Shown: positions 58,710 to 64,000 of the stretch, one piece after another
Layout: each line of letters opens with the position of its first letter
How positions within the stretch are numbered: position 1 is the stretch's first letter
Origin: Caenorhabditis elegans
Taxonomy: Eukaryota > Nematoda > Chromadorea > Rhabditida > Rhabditidae
NCBI RefSeq assembly: GCF_000002985.6
Contig: NC_003279.8
Coordinates: 10,540,001-10,604,000, forward strand
Direction: 5' to 3'
Length of the DNA stretch: 64,000 nt
Translations under genes and position numbers: made by a program
The notes under the pieces: generated by a model
The model's input: only the letters and a program-made list of their open reading frames with translations
Told to the model about the DNA's origin: nothing
Database searches by the model: none

Positions 58710-61700
58710 ATGGAACAAGAATCTGGCGGAAAAAAGTCCAATGAACAGCTTTTATCTGAACGAGAAGCCATCATGAGGCAACTTGCGATGCTAGGATCAG
58801 GTAGGGGTTTGGAATCGATTTTACAATATTTTAAACGTGAAATTCAATTAAAACTCTTACAGAATTGTTTTAAAATACAAAAAGAAGCCAATGGTTTTAT
58901 CTCTGAATAAAATATGAAATTTCAGGCCCTGAAGATCTAGACGTCGATGATGAAGAAGAGGATGAAGAGGAGGAAGTAGAAAAAATGGAAGAAGGAGTTG
59001 AAGAGACAATGGAAAATGCTTCCGTTGTAAAAGAAACAACACCAGTGAAAGATGAGAATATTGTTGAAGATTCTAATTCATCTGAAGAACTATTTCCATA
59101 TTTGGACTCTCCACCAGAAGATAAAATACAAGAAATTTCGGCTAATGATACCGAAATCGATCAAATTGATAGTCCAATCCGTTTTGAAGGCGTCAAAAGT
59201 GAGTTTTTCAAACAAACCGAATAATCGGAAACTTTTTTTCAGATCCTGCACAGAAAATGGATGTCGATGGAGAAGAAGGAACATCTACTGATGCTCGTCC
59301 AGTTTCAGGAAGTTCTGGAAGCAGTGTCGGTGAACAAATTCGGGCTCCAGTTCCAGTGTTAGATATTTTTGAGACATAAAAAAATATTTTCAATCCTATT
59401 TTTTCAGTTTAAAAACTATCATGGATCGAATCGATTTAGATAAAAGTAATCCACTGCCAGAAGGATGGACAGTTATTTCTCATCAAAGTGGAATGCCAGT
59501 TTATTATGTGAGATTATTTATTTCGATTTAAAACTAATAAATAATATTTATTCAGCACAAGTTCACTCGTGTCGTCACTCACTCGAAACCGTATCTCGTC
59601 GAAGGAATTGTTCGTGATCATGAGATTCCAGTATCCTCAATCCCTTGTCTATACAAAAAGATTATGGATGAGCTGGTACGGTTGAATTACTGATAAAAAT
59701 GAAGGTTTTTTTCTGAAATTATCGAACAAAAAAGAAGTGTAAAAATTTTGTTCAGATTTCATAAAATTCACCCTAATATTACGAAAAATTGCAATGTCTG
59801 AATTATTTCCAAATTTCTATTCAAAATTATAACGAAAAAAATGCATAATAAATAGATAAGTAATATTTTTAATTAATTTTCTCTAGATTTTTAAAACATT
59901 TGCCATAAAACTGAAATTGTTTTTTGCGCCAGTGATTCGAAATCTTTCTTTAAAAACATATTTCTCAGATATGAAGATTTGCGATTGTTGTCCCAAAAAT
60001 ACGGTAGTGGGTCTTAAAGCGACATTTTTGTTAACTCGTAAAGTCGTGCGCCTTTAAAGAGTACTGTAATTCAATTTCTGTGAAATTCTCAGAGTTTTTC
60101 CATTAAAATCAATTCAAATCCAATGATAAAATCACTTAACTTTTAATCAAAACTAGTGAAAATTACGAAAAAACGATAAAATTGATTTGAAATTCATGGA
60201 AAATAAAATATTTATACTTTAAAACAAGTTCTAAAATTTGCAAACTTTCAGCACGAAAACGTGGAAAAACAATCTTCAAAGTGTCCGATGACGTATGAAG
60301 AAAGTCAAAGTATGCTGGAAGTGAGTTCTAATTTCCAGAATTTAATTTTAAAATATATTCCAGAAACTTTTTAATAATAATTGAAATAGTATTATTCACT
60401 ATCGCTGTTCCTGCTATATTCAACTCTTCATCATCTTATAACAGCCAAAAAGTATTCAAACTGATCACTTTTATCGGTTCCGGTCCCTCTGCAAAAAAGT
60501 GGACTGGAAGCATTTAAGTGATAGTGTTTGATCAGTTTATGGCGAAATATTAACAAAAAAATTTTAAGAAAAAAGGGTGTTTGGACAGGTTTCTATTTAG
60601 ATTCCCGTCAAGGAGCTTCGAATGTCACCGGATCGATATCAGAAATATTGCGAAAAGAGGTTCAAATTCAAGCAAATTACGGTTAGTTTATATTTAAAAC
60701 AGTATTTAAAAAAAAGAAATTAAAAATCGAATCGAATAACTATAAAAAATCTCTTTGGAGTTTCTGTGAATTTTCAGTGAAAACTTTACGATTTTAATTC
60801 GTTATAGATTTGATTTAAAAATAAAATGAATTAACTATTTATAACAAAAAAGGAAAAAGAACTTGCGGTGGACTTTTTTGGTCAATAATTCAAACATCTT
60901 CCCAAAAGTGGTAATTATCAAGATTATTACAACCAAAGCCATAAACCAACGTCAACACGGAAATTCTTTTACAGCCATAGGAGAATATGATCAAAAATAT
61001 AATTTTGTCATAGAAAATTGCATTTTTCTACCGTTTTTTATGCAAAAAAAGGAGAATAATTCAAACTTAATTTAAATTTTTAAATTATTTCCAATGAAAA
61101 TCTACATCACAAAAAAAAAGGAAAAAAGAATTTGCGGTGGACGGGATTCGAACCCGCGCTCTGTTACCAGAATAGGATCGGGAGTCCTACGCCTTGACCG
61201 CTCGGCCACCACCGCGCGGATTCTGAAAAATAGTAATTAATTGAAATCTAGAACGCTTGGCGGATATTGATAGATTTACAGTTTATAGTGTTTCTAGTAA
61301 AATAGTGAAGAATAAATATAACTTCAGAGTTAAGAATATAGTTAAAATATATATATATATATATTGTTAATTAAATTGAAATTATTCTTGTTATAGAAAA
61401 AATAAGATTTGGTTCAATGAAATGGTTCTTTTAAAATTAAAATCAAGAATTTCAGTCCCGTTTTCTAAAAAAAACTAAACTACAAAACAGAATAAATATG
61501 ATTAGTTTCATGAACATGAATAACAAATTTAATGTTTTGAAAAAGAAAAATCTGCCTAAAAATTGACAAAATTAAAAATATTTATTACGAATTCTGTTTT
61601 TTTTTCTTTTTATCTAACCAATATTAAATTCAGAAATAGATTAGAGCTTTGAAATATAAAAATTTAAATTAAAAACAAGAATAATTTCAATTTAATTAAC

Positions 61701-63601
61701 AATATATATATATATATATTTTAACTATATTCTTAACTCTGAAGTTATATTTATTCTTCACTATTTTACTAGAAATACTATAAATTACAAATGTATCAAT
61801 ATCCCACAAGCTTTCTAGATTTCAATTAATTGCTATTTTTCAGAATCCGCGCGGTGGTGGCCGAGCGGTCAAGGCGTAGGACTCCCGATCCTATTCTGGT
61901 AACAGAGCGCGGGTTCGAATCCCGTCCACCGCAAATTCTTTTTTCCTTTTTTTTGTGATGTAGATTTTTATTGGAAATAATTTAAAAATTTAAATTAAGT
62001 TTGAATTATCCTCCTTTTTTACATAGAAATCGGTAGAAAAAATAAAATTTCTATTATAAAATTACATTATTGCTCGTCTTCTCCTATGGCTGTAAAAGAA
62101 TTTCCGTGTTGACGTTGGTTTATGGCTTTGGTTGTAATAATCTTGATAATTGCCACTTTTGGGAAGATATTTGAACTATTAACCAAAAACGTCCACCGCA
62201 AGTTCTTTTTCCTTTTTTGTTATAAATAGTTTCCCACTTTTGGGAAGATATTTGAATTATTGACCGAATAATTTTGATAAATGTAGCGGCATATACTTGA
62301 TTTTAAAAGTCATTCACAAAAAAAGGAGAAAAGAATTTGCTGTGGACGAGATTCGAAAAAAAAAAGACGATTCAGAAATTTATTTTCTTAAAGAACTGAA
62401 ATTCTATGGTGCTGTTTGACAACTTTTTAAAAAATATTTTTAAAAAAATCAGATTTGAAGAGAAATTCGAAATGAAATTTGAAAGGCCTTCAGGTTTTGA
62501 AAGAAATGCGGAACGAAATAAAAAAGTTGAGAAATTGAACATCGAAAAACGAAATTTTGCGAGTTAAAAAATCGAAAAAAAAATGTTAAAAATTAACAAT
62601 AAAATTCAATTCTTGATCGGATTTTGTACATGAAGAAAAAAAACATGACAAAATATTTGAAAGTCTTCAAAAAAAGGACCAACAAATTGAGCTGTTATTT
62701 TTTTGAAAAATTGTAAAACTAAAATTATTTGATTTATTTTGAAAATCGAAAAATCGAAATACTTGTAGCGTAAAATCACTCATGCAGTGCTAAAATGCCC
62801 AAATATCGTAGTACAACTTTTGAAAATTCTTTAAAATTTGGTTATTTACAATTAAACATGTGAAATTGCACAGTTTTTCCCACATAATTTTTTAAAAAAA
62901 TTTTGATTTCAATGATTTTGGCGAACTTTCATAAATTTAACTTGAATTTTAAACAATCTGAACCATTTGTTTATGATATTTGATCATTTTAGACTATTAT
63001 GAGTGCATTTAGCATATTAAAATTGTGTTTCAATTCGAAAAATAATATATTTTCAATTTCAGGTGCATCGATACATAAATCCAGCTGAAAAAGAAGGTGT
63101 TGTTCTGAAAAAAAGAATGAATACAATTCTGAAAAAGCGAGGATTCGATGCAGATTATGATCAATTGAAAAAGAATAATAAACCTGGAGATGTACTACTT
63201 TCATCATCAACTGGAGCAATTCTTATTGATTTAACACCATGTCCAACGAATATAAATAAGCGAAGTGGATCTAAAAAACCATATTTATTAAATCCTATGG
63301 TAAAAAATTAAAATTTGTAGTTTCTCAGAAACCTGATTCATTTTCAATTTCCAGGGAAAAACCACTGTCGCTGTATTGAACGAATTTGTGCAGCGACTTG
63401 CAAAAGGGACACTTTTGTATGAAATTGAAGATACTCGTAATATTCATTGCCCGTACAAAGCAACTGCTCTTCTTACAATGAAAATGTGCACACTCCGTGA
63501 AATGGCTGGTCAATGTAAAGAAAGTCTTGTGGTTCTTAGTGAGATTGCAGCGAATGATGAGAACAGTACGACGTATTCACAAGGTCTTCTGCCTGATTTG
63601 A
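58710..63601 (+). CDS. pash-1: PASH-1 (DGCR8/Pasha), partial at right edge
   Basis: Double-stranded RNA-binding partner of Drosha in the Microprocessor, nuclear. Exons seen: 58710-58800, 58926-59198, 59243-59357, 59408-59507, 59556-59675, 60252-60320, 60601-60681, 63063-63299, 63355-63601, then running off the window. The N-terminus has an acidic stretch (DVDDEEEDEEEEVEK). A WW-like segment in exons 4-5 (LPEGWTVISHQSGMPVYY) leads into SSIPCLYKK; the IPC cysteine matches the haem-ligand cysteine of DGCR8. Exon 9 starts the first dsRBD (GKTTVAVLNEFVQRL). The 60682-63062 intron holds the tRNA-bearing inverted repeat. The C-terminal domains lie outside. Confidence 0.93.
59985..60070. repeat. Dispersed repeat copy in pash-1 intron
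   Basis: AAAAATACGGTAGTGGGTCT, then TGCGCCTTTAAAGAGTACTG with a TAATT end. The arrangement matches the other copies in the window. Confidence 0.6.
61133..61215 (-). tRNA. nev-tRNA-Gly(CCC), V-arm type, left copy
   Basis: 83 nt on the minus strand, identical to the copy at 61851-61933. Acceptor stem GCGGTGG / CCACCGC, D-stem GCC / GGC, anticodon stem TAGGA / TCCTA with loop CTCCCGA, giving anticodon CCC. The 15-nt variable region contains a hairpin TCTG-GTAA-CAGA. T-loop TTCGAAT, discriminator A. The long variable arm and A73 are tRNA-Leu-like, but the anticodon is for glycine GGG. A T6 terminator follows (AATTCTTTTTT on the minus strand). Confidence 0.95.
61851..61933 (+). tRNA. nev-tRNA-Gly(CCC), V-arm type, right copy
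   Basis: 83 nt, all stems intact and identical to the left copy in opposite orientation, head to head with the 5' ends facing each other about 635 bp apart. T-rich terminator at 61938-61943. The body has the leucine-type long variable arm and A73 with a CCC anticodon. The family is the nematode-specific V-arm tRNAs, reported in C. elegans to be aminoacylated with leucine. Confidence 0.95.
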
Positions 63602-63778
63602 GTGAGTATTTTATTTACTTGGATAGAAATTTTATTTGGAAAAAAGTAAAATTTTCAAATTATTTGGTCTATTTGAAGTTTTCCTAATAGTTTTAAAAAA
63701 ATTAAATATGCCAGAAGAAAATCCTACTTTTTGAATTTATAAATTAAATTTTTAAATGTTGATATTAAAAGTTAATCA

Positions 63779-64000
63779 CAAAAAAAAAGGAAAAAAAGAA
63801 TTTGCGGTGGACGGGAAGGTGGGTGGGTGGAAAACAGAAAAAAACCGATACATTTACCAAAACCCTCGATAAGTCTTCGGTCAATAATTCAAATATCTTC
63901 CCAAAAGTGGCAATTATTAGAAAAAAACATAACGACCAAAGCCATAAAACAACGACAACACGGAAATTCTTTTACAACCATAGGAGAAGACGAGCAATAA
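63779..64000. repeat. Third, tRNA-less copy of the arm sequence
   Basis: AGGAAAAAAAGAATTTGCGG, continuing TGGACGGG, matches the flank and 3' end of the tRNA at 61118-61145, but the tRNA body is absent and replaced by GGTGGGTGG. Downstream, GGTCAATAATTCAAATATCT and ACACGGAAATTCTTTTACA match the outer arm at 60889-60975. It reaches the window edge. Confidence 0.75.

Larger units (their letters stand above)
60833..62229. repeat. 1.4-kb inverted repeat carrying paired tRNA genes
   Basis: Left arm about 60833-61396, right arm about 61669-62229, with a spacer of about 270 bp. The arms match from the outer ends (AACTATTTATAACAAAAAAG and its complement), through the tRNA genes, to AATTGAAATTATTCTTGTT near the spacer. 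Matches weaken at about 60990-61030, where small indels separate the arms. An 18-bp AT tract occurs in each arm (61347-61364 and 61703-61718). It lies in a pash-1 intron. Confidence 0.85.

Noticed and set aside
61347-61718. Regular AT spacing as a CRISPR-like or satellite array
   Set aside because: These are two (AT)n tracts mirrored by the inverted repeat; there are no spacers.

Overview
The window reads as nematode nuclear DNA, almost certainly Caenorhabditis elegans. Evidence: AT-rich intergenic DNA, very short introns (43 to 60 nt) with strong TTTTCAG acceptors, spliced-leader-like acceptors just upstream of start codons, and proteins matching C. elegans genes in order (snx-27, ndk-1, ubc-25, pas-5, rla-0, tct-1, rtel-1, hsp-12.1, lst-1, set-18, pash-1). 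From memory this is the F25H2 / T22A3 part of chromosome I. Exons were assembled by hand from GT-AG sites and reading frame, so most genes are multi-exon spans whose exons are listed in the evidence.

Layout. 1-3025: AT-rich DNA upstream of snx-27. 3026-6185: snx-27 (retromer-linked sorting nexin). 7.1-7.6 kb: a degenerate CCTGCCT-type minisatellite, then an ankyrin-repeat gene (7770-9876). 10.5-10.9 kb: an imperfect palindrome. 11979-12925: an EMC8/9 subunit. 13194-13794 (minus): ndk-1. 14637-17631: a CERT-like ceramide transfer protein with PH, FFAT and START parts. 18367-19789: a DUF273 glycosyltransferase-like protein. 22990-24353: ubc-25. 25258-25444: a U3 snoRNA gene, recognised from boxes A, B, C and D. 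26356-27198: pas-5. 27934-37014: four closely spaced same-strand genes (rla-0, tct-1, a METTL25-type methyltransferase, rtel-1), likely an operon. 39419-40701: a divergent TCTP paralogue. 41690-42608 (minus): hsp-12.1. 44067-44533 (minus): a small candidate gene. 48.1-48.4 kb: a dense cluster of LAG-1/CSL sites in front of lst-1 (48512-50080). 50813-53840: set-18, with a tRNA-Gly(GCC) in an intron. 54044-54401: a near-perfect palindromic MITE. 54474-55487: a small tail-anchored coiled-coil-like protein. 55551-58457: a secreted kringle protein. 58710 to the right edge: pash-1.

The most striking object is inside a 2.4-kb intron of pash-1. Two identical 83-nt tRNA genes lie head to head in the arms of a ~1.4-kb inverted repeat. 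Each has a long variable arm and discriminator A, as in tRNA-Leu, but the anticodon is CCC (glycine, GGG). They match the nematode-specific V-arm tRNAs (nev-tRNA-Gly) reported to be charged with leucine, which could put leucine at GGG codons. A third copy of the flanking repeat at the right edge has lost nearly all of the tRNA body.

Functional themes: translation and its control (rla-0, tct-1, U3, tRNAs), protein turnover (pas-5, ubc-25), membrane traffic and lipid transfer (snx-27, CERT, EMC8/9), genome stability (rtel-1), germline stem-cell control downstream of Notch (lst-1), and microRNA processing (pash-1).
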